38,644 nucleotides of DNA from Syntrophomonadaceae bacterium (GTDB taxonomy: Bacteria > Bacillota > Dethiobacteria > DTU022): assembly GCA_007130825.1 (NCBI GenBank), contig SLRT01000079.1:1-38644 (forward strand). The letters are read 5' to 3'. Positions 1 through 7,118 of the stretch are shown here, piece after piece. Positions within the stretch are counted from its first letter, which is position 1, and each line of letters begins with the position of its first letter. The translations under genes were made by a program, and so were the position numbers. The notes beneath the pieces were generated by a model that was not told the DNA's origin, searched no databases, and worked only from the letters and a program-made list of their open reading frames with translations.

Positions 1-605
1 ACCAGGACATCGGAATCTGCCGTTTGTTCTTTGTCGGTCAGCAAACGCTCATACATAACCAACCGTCCGCCCGCTTTGACCTCAACCTCGGTAACCCTGG
101 TCGTCTGATCGACTCCGCGGATTTGCACCAGTTCAAGTTCAGCATAACCGCCTTCTTCAATCACCAGGACAGTCTTCGGATTAAGCACCCTTTTTCCGCC
201 GTCTTCACCTTCGCCAAAATGTTTTTCGGTATAAATGAGGCGGGCACCCCGGCGCACAATGATTTCATGCACTCCGTCGTGCTGGGCTTTCCCGGAACCC
301 GGGTTGTGGATTCCGCACCCGGCGACCAGGGTAATATCGGATTCCCGGCCGATATCGATCTTGTTATAAACCAGGTCGGAAAGGTCGGTTTCGGTCATGA
401 TCACCGGTATATGAACCGTTCCTTCTTTTCCGGGGGCGACGATCACATCGATGCCGGGCTGATCTGTTTTAGGTTTTATTTCAATACCCTCCAGGGAACG
501 CCGCTCAACACCCTTTCCGTCTTTGCGTATATTGAACGCTCCGGGCGGTTCACCGTGCAGATCGGCCACCTCTTCCAGCAACCTTTTATCGAGGGCAGTC
601 AGCAT
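1..605 (-). CDS. smsB: SmsB/SufB-family Fe-S cluster scaffold protein (3' end cut by window edge)
   Basis: This is a SufB/SufD-type beta-helix scaffold protein that would build Fe-S clusters in the cytosol with the ATPase encoded just upstream. I translated the minus strand: the first 201 residues are open, and the gene runs off the left edge, so its C-terminus is not seen. Recognisable pieces are GEPPGAFNIRKDGKG near the N-terminus, GCGIHNPGSGKAQHDGVHEI near residue 100, and the repetitive beta-rich stretch after it. The short N-terminus, starting almost directly with this segment, fits the reduced SufB of SmsCB-type systems rather than long E. coli-like SufB; that assignment is from memory of the family. 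The start at 605 has a GGAGGG ribosome site 8-9 bases upstream, and the gene overlaps the end of smsC by 20 bases, so the two are translationally coupled. Confidence 0.85.
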   Translation of the reverse strand, partial: MLTALDKRLLEEVADLHGEPPGAFNIRKDGKGVERRSLEGIEIKPKTDQPGIDVIVAPGKEGTVHIPVIMTETDLSDLVYNKIDIGRESDITLVAGCGIHNPGSGKAQHDGVHEIIVRRGARLIYTEKHFGEGEDGGKRVLNPKTVLVIEEGGYAELELVQIRGVDQTTRVTEVEVKAGGRLVMYERLLTDKEQTADSDVL

Positions 606-1332
606 AGATTTCACCCTCCAGTCGGCAGTCATTGCGGCAGGAGCATTCGGCACTTTCTTTGATCTGCGGCCAGATAGTTTTGCGATCGCCGCGCATACTC
701 ACCGTTCCATCCTTGATCAGGACAATTTCATCAACCATGTTCAAAATTTTCTCCTGGTGCGAGATGATCACTGTCGTCGCATCTTCGCGGTGGCTGCTGC
801 CGATAACATCGATCAACTGCTCAAAGCTCCACAGGTCGATCCCGGCCTCCGGTTCGTCGAAGATACGCACCTTCGGATCCTGGGCCAGCAAGGTGGCAAT
901 CTCGATCCGCTTGATTTCACCGCCGGATAAGCTGTTGTCGAGAGCGCGCTCGATGTAATCGTCCGGACACAGGCCGATATCGCGCAGGACCTGGCAGTTA
1001 GCGCTGTCGGCGTACTTCATGGCCAGTTCGAGCATATCTTTAACCAGCATGCCTTTAAACCGGGGCGGGTGCTGAAAAGCGTAACCGATCCCCCGCCGGG
1101 CCCGCTCGGAAATGCTCCAATCACTGATCTCCTCTCCGTTATAGATAACCTTTCCCGCTGTCTGCTTATAAATACCCATGGCCACCCGGGCTACAGATGA
1201 TTTTCCACTGCCGTTCGGCCCGGTCAGGGCATACATTTTCCCCGCCTCCAGCTGCAGGTTGATATCATGCAGTATGGGCACTCTCCGTTCTTCCACTTCC
1301 AGTTCTAGATTTATATTCTCCAATGAAAGCAC
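586..1332 (-). CDS. smsC: SmsC/SufC-type Fe-S assembly ABC ATPase
   Basis: Cytosolic ABC ATPase that drives cluster assembly on SmsB/SufB. The Walker A motif GPNGSGKSS, the signature LSGGEIKR and the Walker B region RIFDEPEAGID are all present, and the protein ends with a Cys-containing tail (ECSCRNDCRLEG). About 248 residues is the usual SufC length. I chose the GTG at 1332: it follows an AAAGGAG site and lies downstream of a TATAAT at 1440-1435. An upstream ATG at 1449 would precede that promoter and add a sequence unlike SufC. No sufD, sufS, sufU or sufE is visible next to it, so this looks like a two-gene SmsCB unit, although genes beyond the left edge cannot be excluded. Confidence 0.88.
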   Translation of the reverse strand: MLSLENINLELEVEERRVPILHDINLQLEAGKMYALTGPNGSGKSSVARVAMGIYKQTAGKVIYNGEEISDWSISERARRGIGYAFQHPPRFKGMLVKDMLELAMKYADSANCQVLRDIGLCPDDYIERALDNSLSGGEIKRIEIATLLAQDPKVRIFDEPEAGIDLWSFEQLIDVIGSSHREDATTVIISHQEKILNMVDEIVLIKDGTVSMRGDRKTIWPQIKESAECSCRNDCRLEGEIYADCPR

Positions 1333-1434
1333 TGCTCTTAAAAACTCCTTTCTACTAGTTAAAAAAGCTAGTCCAGCTGCAATTAAAACATTTAAGCTGT
1401 AAGGCAATCCCGGATTTATAATACAGGGCTGTTG

Positions 1435-1443
1435 ATTATAACA
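1435..1443 (-). promoter_or_regulatory. Extended -10 promoter for smsCB
   Basis: On the minus strand TGTTATAAT (extended -10) lies about 100 bases before the smsC GTG. No good -35 is seen, as is common for TGn-TATAAT promoters. The leader contains a small inverted repeat, ACTAG/CTAGT, at about 1353-1371 just before the ribosome site. The wider gene-free stretch 1333-1732 otherwise holds the decayed ORF at 1457-1591 and the vapBC promoter. Confidence 0.5.
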
Positions 1444-1456
1444 GCACATTGCACAT

Positions 1457-1591
1457 TTATTTAACTGCTAAAGATTCAGGCGTCCCAAGATCATTCGAGG
1501 CGATTATGTCCGCTGCAGCCACCACCTCAAAGCGGCCTTTATTTTTATTCGACAGAGCATTGTTGATTCCTGCCGGGACAGGAACCCGGAT
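1457..1591 (-). pseudogene. Possible 3' remnant of a decayed gene upstream of smsC
   Basis: The minus strand is open for 44 codons before a TAA at 1459-1457. The reading is protein-like (PAGINNALSNKNKGRFEVV, then a helix-like end with DIIASNDLGTPES), but it is bounded upstream by TAG and has no usable start before the middle. I do not recognise the family. The composition looks like real coding sequence, so the simplest reading is the tail of a gene whose 5' part was lost. It lies on the same strand as, and directly upstream of, the smsC promoter. A chance open frame is the alternative. Confidence 0.35.
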
Positions 1592-1636
1592 CTAAAAGAG
1601 TGTTATAAAATGGTCCTAAAATATAATTTCTTTAAA

Positions 1637-1718
1637 AATGTAGTCATTGCGTACACAAAAAGCATTGACAAACTGATTTACAGCCCCTATAATTTAATGT
1701 AGTGACAGTGACTACATT
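1637..1718 (+). promoter_or_regulatory. vapBC promoter with palindromic operator
   Basis: A near-perfect sigma-A promoter: TTGACA at 1665-1670, a 17-base spacer, TATAAT at 1688-1693. Immediately after the -10 lies a perfect palindrome with arms AATGTAGT (1696-1703) and ACTACATT (1711-1718) around a 7-base centre, covering the expected transcription start. The same half-site AATGTAGT occurs again at 1637-1644, upstream of the -35. This arrangement fits autorepression by the antitoxin or the antitoxin-toxin complex. Confidence 0.85.
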
Positions 1719-1732
1719 AGGGTGTGATCGCA

Positions 1733-2020
1733 ATGAAAAAGAATTACATCGGTATCAGGGAAGCAAGAATCAATCTGAGCAAATTAATCAGGGATGTCCG
1801 CGACGGGATGGAAATAGTGATCACCGACCGGGGGACACCGGTGGCAAAACTGGTCCCGGCCCAGGGCCAGAGCCTCTCGCTGGAAGAAAGAATCAAAAAC
1901 TATGAAAGCTGCGGGCTAATCGAATCATGCCCGCAAACTGAGCAGTTTGATTCGTCTCCAATCGAACTGCCCCGGGAGTTCGCCCAGCAGTACATAAAGG
2001 AGGAAAGAAACGATGAATAG
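1733..2020 (+). CDS. vapB: Phd/YefM-family (VapB-type) antitoxin
   Basis: DNA-binding antitoxin of a type II toxin-antitoxin pair. The N-terminal half, GIREARINLSKLIRDVRDG followed by EIVITDRGTPVAKLVP, is the typical Phd/YefM fold; the acidic, probably disordered C-terminal half would wrap the toxin. It is 95 residues from the ATG at 1733, which has an AGGGTG site 8 bases upstream. A GTG at 1724 is too close to any ribosome site. The stop overlaps the toxin start by 8 bases (ATGAATAG), giving coupled translation. Autorepression is likely through the palindrome at 1696-1718. Confidence 0.9.
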   Translation: MKKNYIGIREARINLSKLIRDVRDGMEIVITDRGTPVAKLVPAQGQSLSLEERIKNYESCGLIESCPQTEQFDSSPIELPREFAQQYIKEERNDE

Positions 2021-2465
2021 GAAACCGGTGGTAATATACTGGGATTCATCGGCTCTTTTATCCTATTTGTTTAAAGACAAGCACAGTGACCTGGTGGCGG
2101 AAAAAATTCGTCAAAAAGGTGTGCATCTTTTACCGACATTGACCATCGCCGAAGTTTACACCGTAATTAACAGGCTGCAAAGAGAGCACCATCTGCCGGA
2201 AATGGTCGTTGAATCACTTTTTGACATTCTCGAATTCGGGCCCTGGAGCCGGTTGAATATTGTGCCTGACAGCACAGCCCTGCGTAAACTGGCCCGCCGG
2301 TGGCCGCTGCGGGGTTCAGGCCTGTGGCACCTTGCTACAGCAAAGACGCTGCAGCAGGAGTTCCCGGAGTTAATGATATTAACTTTTGACCAAAATCTGG
2401 CCCAGGCTTCGAAAGGGGAACAGCTAAAGTTGTGTGTCACTGTTAGAAGTAACCAGGCGCAGTAA
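2013..2465 (+). CDS. vapC: PIN-domain toxin, VapC family
   Basis: PIN-domain ribonuclease-like toxin, 150 residues, behind a strong AAGGAGG site inside the antitoxin gene. The expected acidic residues are D11 (YWDSSALL), E47 (TIAEVYT) and D126 (LTFDQNLA). The position usually occupied by a third Asp, in the LR-x-x-D-x-x-HLA motif, reads LRGSGLWHLATA, so Gly103 stands where Asp is normally found. One base change (GGC versus GAC) would account for it. The fold is clear from sequence; nuclease activity is therefore uncertain. A family member with shifted metal ligands is the alternative. Confidence 0.85.
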   Translation: MNRKPVVIYWDSSALLSYLFKDKHSDLVAEKIRQKGVHLLPTLTIAEVYTVINRLQREHHLPEMVVESLFDILEFGPWSRLNIVPDSTALRKLARRWPLRGSGLWHLATAKTLQQEFPELMILTFDQNLAQASKGEQLKLCVTVRSNQAQ

Positions 2466-2518
2466 GCAGGCAATTTTAAAGTTTTAAATTAAAAACACAG
2501 AAAGGGGATTAAATATTT

Positions 2519-2890
2519 ATGAAGATGTGGCGTTGTGAAGTCTGCGGATACCTGCACGAAGGAGAGGAACCCCCTGATTTTTGTCCCAAGTGCGGAGCAC
2601 CGAAGGAAAAATTCGTGCTCCTTGACGAAGAAGAAGCGGAAATGATGCGTGATTCTTTGGCTACCAGGGAGAAATACAGGCAAATTTATCAGCATCTGGA
2701 GTCGATCAGCAGGATCACCCAGGAAGGTATCGATTTGAATTTAGACGAAGGTTGTAACGAGATTTTCAGCCAGACAAAAGCAGATATCGAAAATATCCAT
2801 AACAAGATCAAGGAAGAGCTGGCCGGGCATGCATCCGAATGCATCTGGGTTAAAGTAGCCAGCGACGGTTTGCTTGATGAAAGTTTCTAA
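2519..2890 (+). CDS. Rubredoxin-like domain fused to a helical domain
   Basis: Small cytosolic iron protein of 123 residues. Residues 1-33 form a rubrerythrin-type rubredoxin module with ligands C6, C9, C22 and C25 (MWRCEVCGYLHEG and FCPKCGAP). The rest is predicted mostly helical and charged, and lacks the paired E-x-x-H motifs of a rubrerythrin diiron site. It may pass electrons in oxygen or peroxide defence, but the partner is unknown. It sits alone between vapBC and dnaK, about 50 bases after vapC, with a GAAAGGGG ribosome site about 8 bases upstream of its ATG. Confidence 0.75.
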   Translation: MKMWRCEVCGYLHEGEEPPDFCPKCGAPKEKFVLLDEEEAEMMRDSLATREKYRQIYQHLESISRITQEGIDLNLDEGCNEIFSQTKADIENIHNKIKEELAGHASECIWVKVASDGLLDESF

Positions 2891-2914
2891 AAGTATTTAG
2901 ATCCTGCTCGGGAA

Positions 2915-2990
2915 CCAGGATTGAGCAGTTATCCTGTCGGCCAAGTATAACTGCCGACTGCTGAATCCTGGGTCCTGAGTTATAACCCAG
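2915..2990 (+). promoter_or_regulatory. Structured leader upstream of dnaK
   Basis: A long imperfect hairpin: CCAGGATT (2915-2922) pairs with AATCCTGG (2964-2971), AGCAG (2924-2928) with CTGCT (2958-2962), and TCGGC (2937-2941) with GCCGA (2953-2957). An 8-base bulge interrupts the left arm. A competing pairing, GCAGTTAT with ATAACTGC, uses part of the same sequence. A further repeat CTGGGT/ACCCAG (2968-2973/2985-2990) follows. No CIRCE or CtsR box is visible here, so heat control may work through this element. DNA operator and RNA leader cannot be told apart from sequence. Confidence 0.45.
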
Positions 2991-3032
2991 CAACTAAAAA
3001 CACTGATATGAAAAGGAATGAGGTGAACAATA

Positions 3033-4922
3033 ATGGGTAAAACAATAGGTATTGACTTAGGCACGACCTTTTCCGCTGTAGCGGCAGTTGAAGGCGGCAA
3101 GTCGGAGATTATAACCAACGCAGAGGGTTCACGGACTACGCCGTCGGTAGTCGCCTTTAAAGAGTCCGGAGAGAGGTTGATCGGCCAGGTGGCCAGGAGA
3201 CAGGCCGCCCTGAACCCGGAAAGAACCCTCTTTTCCGTAAAACGTTTTATCGGCCGCAAGTTTGACGAGGTCGAAGCCGAGCGCAAGCTGGTCCCTTACA
3301 ATGTGGTATCGGGACCAAACAACGCTGTGCGTTTCCAGGTTGACGACAAACAGTTCTCCCCGGAAGAAATATCGGCCATGATCTTAAGAAAACTGGTCGA
3401 AGACGCTTCCGCGCACCTGGGCGAGAAAATAACCGACGCCGTAATTACGGTCCCGGCCTATTTTAACGACGCCCAACGCCAGGCAACCAAGGACGCCGGC
3501 AAGATTGCCGGTTTAAATGTCCAGCGAATAATTAATGAGCCGACGGCAGCTTCAATGGCCTATGGACTGGACAAAAAGTCAAACGAAACCATTGTGGTTT
3601 TCGACCTCGGGGGCGGCACATTCGACGTGTCGATCCTGGAAGTCGGCGAAGGCGTGTTTGAGGTAAAATCTACGCATGGCGACAGCCACCTCGGTGGCGA
3701 CAATTTCGACAAAGCGGTTGTCGACCACCTGGCTGATGAGTTCAAGAAAAACCAGGGTATCGATCTGCGTGAGGATCGGCAGGCCCTGCAGCGTTTAATC
3801 GAGGCGGCTGAAAAGGCAAAAGTTGAACTGTCTTCAACCATGGAGACCCAGATCAGCATCCCTTTCATCACCGCTGATGCAAGTGGACCGAAACACCTTG
3901 ATACCAAGCTGACCAGGGCCAAGTTCGAAGACCTGACCCATCACCTGGTCGAACGCTGCCGGCAGCCAATCAAAAATGCCCTGGATGACGCAAAGCTGAC
4001 CGAGAACGATATCGACGAAATAATCCTGGTTGGCGGTTCGACCCGCATACCGGCAGTGCAAAAACTGGTCAAGGATATGATCGGCAAAGATCCGAACCAG
4101 AGCGTTAACCCGGACGAAGTTGTCGCTGTAGGAGCGGCAGTCCAGGCCGGTGTCCTGGGCGGAGAAATGGACGATGTCGTCCTGCTTGACGTCACCCCGC
4201 TTTCCCTCGGAGTCGAAACACTGGGTGGCGTGATGACTAAAATAATTGAACGCAACTCGACCATTCCGACCCGGCACAGCGAGGTCTTTTCGACTGCGGA
4301 AGACAATCAACCGGCAGTTGATATCCACGTACTGCAGGGCGAGCGGGAATTGGCCAAAGACAACCGTTCCCTGGGCCAGTTCAAACTGGAAGGCATTCCC
4401 CCTGCGCCGCGTGGCGTGCCGCAGATCGAGGTCTCTTTCGACATCGATGCCAACGGCATTTTAAAAGTTAGCGCCAAGGATAAGGGAACCGGTAAAGAAC
4501 AAACTATTACCATCAGCGGTTCAACTAACCTTGACCAGGGTGATATCGATAGAATGGTCAATGAAGCAGAAAAATACAGTGAAGAAGACCAGAAACGCCG
4601 TAAAGAAATCGAGGAACGCAACCAGGCCGACAGCCTGGCCTACCAGGTTGAACGTCAGCTAAACGAGCTGGGCGACAGTGTGCCGGCAAATGAAAAAGAA
4701 AGAATCGGAAAAATCATCGCCGACTTAAAAGAAGCAATCAAAAATGAAGAACCGATCGATAAGATCCGCAGCCTGCAAAGCGACCTGCAGCAGGCAGCGC
4801 ATTCCCTGTCGGAACAAGCCTATCAAAAAACAACAGCCGGCAGTGGCGGCCCGGAACAGGCAGCTGGCAGCGGCAGCGGCGACGACGAGGATGTAGTCGA
4901 CGCCGACTATGAAGAACAATAA
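3033..4922 (+). CDS. dnaK: Molecular chaperone DnaK (Hsp70)
   Basis: ATP-dependent cytosolic chaperone that binds unfolded segments with DnaJ and GrpE. The 629-residue protein has the usual order: ATPase domain with [12 protein letters not shown] at the start, the phosphate-binding [10 protein letters not shown] and [24 protein letters not shown], then the substrate domain after the [14 protein letters not shown] linker. The C-terminal tail is Gly/Ser-rich and ends [13 protein letters not shown], the usual EEVD-like acidic end. The length lacks the extra segment of Gram-negative DnaK, fitting a Firmicute. It heads the dnaK-grpE-dnaJ-cbpM-clpB cluster; no hrcA precedes it. Confidence 0.98.
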   Translation: MGKTIGIDLGTTFSAVAAVEGGKSEIITNAEGSRTTPSVVAFKESGERLIGQVARRQAALNPERTLFSVKRFIGRKFDEVEAERKLVPYNVVSGPNNAVRFQVDDKQFSPEEISAMILRKLVEDASAHLGEKITDAVITVPAYFNDAQRQATKDAGKIAGLNVQRIINEPTAASMAYGLDKKSNETIVVFDLGGGTFDVSILEVGEGVFEVKSTHGDSHLGGDNFDKAVVDHLADEFKKNQGIDLREDRQALQRLIEAAEKAKVELSSTMETQISIPFITADASGPKHLDTKLTRAKFEDLTHHLVERCRQPIKNALDDAKLTENDIDEIILVGGSTRIPAVQKLVKDMIGKDPNQSVNPDEVVAVGAAVQAGVLGGEMDDVVLLDVTPLSLGVETLGGVMTKIIERNSTIPTRHSEVFSTAEDNQPAVDIHVLQGERELAKDNRSLGQFKLEGIPPAPRGVPQIEVSFDIDANGILKVSAKDKGTGKEQTITISGSTNLDQGDIDRMVNEAEKYSEEDQKRRKEIEERNQADSLAYQVERQLNELGDSVPANEKERIGKIIADLKEAIKNEEPIDKIRSLQSDLQQAAHSLSEQAYQKTTAGSGGPEQAAGSGSGDDEDVVDADYEEQ

Positions 4923-4964
4923 ACTGACAGCCAGGTTAGTTAACCTCTAACGGTTAAAGGTTCA

Positions 4965-5009
4965 GGAGCAGGGCCACTATCATAGCATTGATCGCTTTGG
5001 CCCTGCTCC
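4965..5009 (+). promoter_or_regulatory. Perfect 12-bp hairpin between dnaK and grpE
   Basis: Arms GGAGCAGGGCCA (4965-4976) and TGGCCCTGCTCC (4998-5009) are exactly complementary around a 21-base loop, ending 13 bases before the grpE ribosome site. There is no T run after it, so it is not a simple terminator. It may be an RNA processing or stability element that sets the dnaK:grpE ratio. A shorter palindrome, AGGTTA/TAACCT, precedes it at 4933-4946. Confidence 0.6.
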
Positions 5010-5034
5010 CAGAACTAAAGTGGGAGGTATGATT

Positions 5035-5658
5035 ATGAACGAGAAAAAAACAGGAAAGAAAAACATGGAAAATAAAAAATACGCAGCAGACCAAGAAGAA
5101 CATGAAGAAATCGAAGAAACTGGTAAAGATGATCATGGTAGTCACAAAAATGATCTGGATGTAAAACTCGAACAACTGCACAGTGAACTTGAAGCAGAAA
5201 AAGAAAGACACATGCGCACCCGGGCTGATTTCGACAATTATCGCAAGCGGATGGAACGCGAAGTGGAAACAAAACGCATTCATGCAAAAAAAGATATTCT
5301 CCTTGACCTGCTGACTTTTTTTTTTTTTTTTTAACAAGCCCGAAAACAGGTTCAGGATCCTGCCGCAGCTGAAGGAATCAACATCATGGCGCGGCAGTTC
5401 TATGAACTTCTAAATAAACACGGGGTCAGGCCGGTCGAGTGCCTGGGCAAACCGTTTGACCCTGAAAACCAGGAAGGAATAGGCTATGTTGAAACCGATC
5501 GATACCCGGCGGGCTGTGTGGCCGAAGAAATCTGCACCGGCTATCAGCTGGGTGACATCTTGCTTAAACCGGCCCGGGTGATGGTTGCCCGGAACCCGGC
5601 GGAAGGAAACAATAAAGAAAACGGCGATCAAACAAATCAGGACGAAGGCGAACAGTAG
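5035..5658 (+). pseudogene. grpE: grpE, nucleotide exchange factor, interrupted by a 17-T run and in-frame stop
   Basis: GrpE releases ADP from DnaK. Translation from the ATG at 5035 (GGGAGG site 7 bases upstream) gives an acidic N-terminus, a coiled coil and RADFDNYRKRMEREVE, then reaches a run of 17 T (5316-5332) and stops at TAA 5332-5334. The same frame resumes directly after it, QARKQVQDPAAAEG, and continues to HGVRPVECLGKPFDP and the C-terminal beta domain, ending at 5658. The broken section has exactly the length expected for the family's TFFDNFEQA-type segment, so nothing is inserted or lost; bases appear overwritten by T. Reconstructed length is about 207 residues, normal for GrpE. 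A base-calling or assembly error is the likeliest explanation, because the rest of the chaperone operon is intact; a true inactivating mutation is possible. Confidence 0.85.
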
Positions 5659-5659
5659 C

Positions 5660-5696
5660 CTTGGCCCGGTTTCGCTCCAGCCAGGGCCAGTTTTTT
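5660..5696 (+). terminator. Rho-independent terminator or attenuator after grpE
   Basis: TGGCCC (5662-5667) pairs with GGGCCA (5684-5689), extended by GG/CC inside, and TTTTTT follows at 5691-5696. It lies between grpE and dnaJ, so it may limit readthrough into dnaJ-cbpM-clpB rather than end the operon completely. Confidence 0.65.
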
Positions 5697-5774
5697 CCAG
5701 GCCCCGGCGGCGGCTGTTTACTTTATAACGGTTATGATCCCGGGCAGTAATATGCTCTAGTTGGAGGAATCAGT

Positions 5775-6821
5775 ATGTCAGTAAAATTTCAAGACTACTA
5801 TGAAATACTGGGCGTGGACCGCAACGCCTCAGATAAAGATATAAAGGGCGCTTATCGAAAGCTGGCCCGCAAATGGCACCCCGACCTGCATCCGGCTGGC
5901 GAAAAAGAAAAAGCTGAAGAACAGTTTAAAAAGATTAATGAAGCTTACGAGGTCTTAAGCGACCCTGAAAAAAGAAAGCGCTATGACCAGCTGGGCAGCA
6001 GGTGGAAAGAAGGACAGGACTTTCAGGGCCAACCGGACATGGGTGGCGTGCATTTCTATACATCCGAAGATTTTGGAGCGGGCGGTTTTGAAAGCGTTTT
6101 TGAAGGCGGTTTCAGCGACTTTTTCAAAATGTTTTTCGGCGAAGGAGCGGCGGCCGGACAGACCGGCCGGACCGGTAGCGCCGGACGGGCCGGACGGACC
6201 GCTCAACGCGGCCCGGTGAAAGGAAAAGACGTGGAAAGTGAAATAGAATTATCCCTGGAAGAAGCTTACAAGGGCGTTACCAGGTCACTTCGGATCAGCG
6301 GTGGTTCAGTATGTTCTAACTGCGGTGGAACGGGCACCAGCGGACACGGTTTTTGTGCGCAGTGCGGTGGAACCGGTTCGACCCCTGATGAAAAGACCCT
6401 GGAAGTGCGCGTGCCGGCCGGCGTTAAAGAAGGCAGCCGTATCCGCCTGAAAGGACAGGGCGGAGAAGGCCTGGGAGGCGCCCCAAAAGGAGACCTCTTT
6501 CTCAAAGTCCGACTTAAACCACATCCTGTTTTTAAACTGAAGGGTGACGACCTGGAAGTCGATGCCGTTATCCGGCCCGACCAGGCAGTTTTCGGCGACA
6601 GGATACCGGTCCAGACTCTTGACGGCCAGGTAAACCTGAAGGTGCCTCCGGGCACCCGCAGCGGCAATAAACTGCGCCTGCGGGGCAAAGGTTTCCCCGG
6701 GAAAAATAAAACCCGCGGGGATCAATATGTCCGGCTGGTTATCGACACACCACCTGATTTGAGCGAAGAAGAGAAAAGCCTTTACAAGCAGCTTTACGAG
6801 CTGCGGAAAGGTGGGGAGTAA
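5775..6821 (+). CDS. dnaJ: DnaJ/CbpA-type co-chaperone with a half zinc finger
   Basis: Hsp40 co-chaperone that delivers substrates to DnaK and stimulates its ATPase. Residues 5-70 form the J domain with the HPD motif ([10 protein letters not shown]). A Gly/Phe- and then Gly/Ala/Arg-rich linker follows. The central region has only two CxxCGGTG repeats (C180/C183 and C194/C197), where classical DnaJ has four, so it could bind a single zinc ion. The C-terminal substrate domains are complete ([32 protein letters not shown]). It has a GGAGG site at its ATG, and cbpM begins 4 bases after its stop. The adjacent cbpM, together with the reduced finger, suggests a CbpA-like subtype. Confidence 0.93.
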   Translation: MSVKFQDYYEILGVDRNASDKDIKGAYRKLARKWHPDLHPAGEKEKAEEQFKKINEAYEVLSDPEKRKRYDQLGSRWKEGQDFQGQPDMGGVHFYTSEDFGAGGFESVFEGGFSDFFKMFFGEGAAAGQTGRTGSAGRAGRTAQRGPVKGKDVESEIELSLEEAYKGVTRSLRISGGSVCSNCGGTGTSGHGFCAQCGGTGSTPDEKTLEVRVPAGVKEGSRIRLKGQGGEGLGGAPKGDLFLKVRLKPHPVFKLKGDDLEVDAVIRPDQAVFGDRIPVQTLDGQVNLKVPPGTRSGNKLRLRGKGFPGKNKTRGDQYVRLVIDTPPDLSEEEKSLYKQLYELRKGGE

Positions 6822-6825
6822 TGGG

Positions 6826-7116
6826 ATGAAACTGATTCGTATCCACTGCCACACCGACGTGGAAGAAAAAGTGACCGCATACAGCCTGGAATACCATCCC
6901 GATATTCTGGCGATTTATCAGGAGCTCGGTATTATTGATTTAGATGAAGAAGAGACGATCCACTATGAAGACATGCGTCGATTAAATAAAATCCAACGCC
7001 TGAAGAAAAATTGCGGCGTGAATACAATCGGGGCAACAATCATAGTAGATTTACTGGATCAAATAGAAAACCTGCAGGACGAAATTGAGCGCCTGCGAAA
7101 AAAAGTAGGTGATTAA
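6826..7116 (+). CDS. cbpM: Chaperone modulator CbpM-like protein (MerR-like helical)
   Basis: Small 96-residue protein matching the CbpM/MerR-like modulator that binds the J domain of CbpA-type co-chaperones. The N-terminal half resembles a helix-turn-helix region ([20 protein letters not shown], then [17 protein letters not shown]), and the C-terminus is a coiled coil ([16 protein letters not shown]). The start at 6826 uses GGGGAG 7 bases upstream; an earlier in-frame GTG lies inside dnaJ. It sits between dnaJ and clpB with a 2-base gap to clpB, so all three are probably cotranscribed. A transcriptional role cannot be excluded. Confidence 0.78.
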   Translation: MKLIRIHCHTDVEEKVTAYSLEYHPDILAIYQELGIIDLDEEETIHYEDMRRLNKIQRLKKNCGVNTIGATIIVDLLDQIENLQDEIERLRKKVGD

Positions 7117-7118
7117 AT

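Noticed and set aside
1333-1449. N-terminal extension of smsC to an upstream ATG
   Set aside because: It would place the start before the TATAAT element and adds residues unlike SufC; the GTG at 1332 has the ribosome site.
2891-3032. CIRCE or CtsR operator upstream of dnaK
   Set aside because: No TTAGCACTC/GAGTGCTAA pair and no GGTCAAA tandem was found.
5316-5334. Programmed slippage on the T17 tract restoring GrpE
   Set aside because: The halves flanking the tract are already in the same frame and the stop is in that frame, so a one- or two-base shift would not join them.
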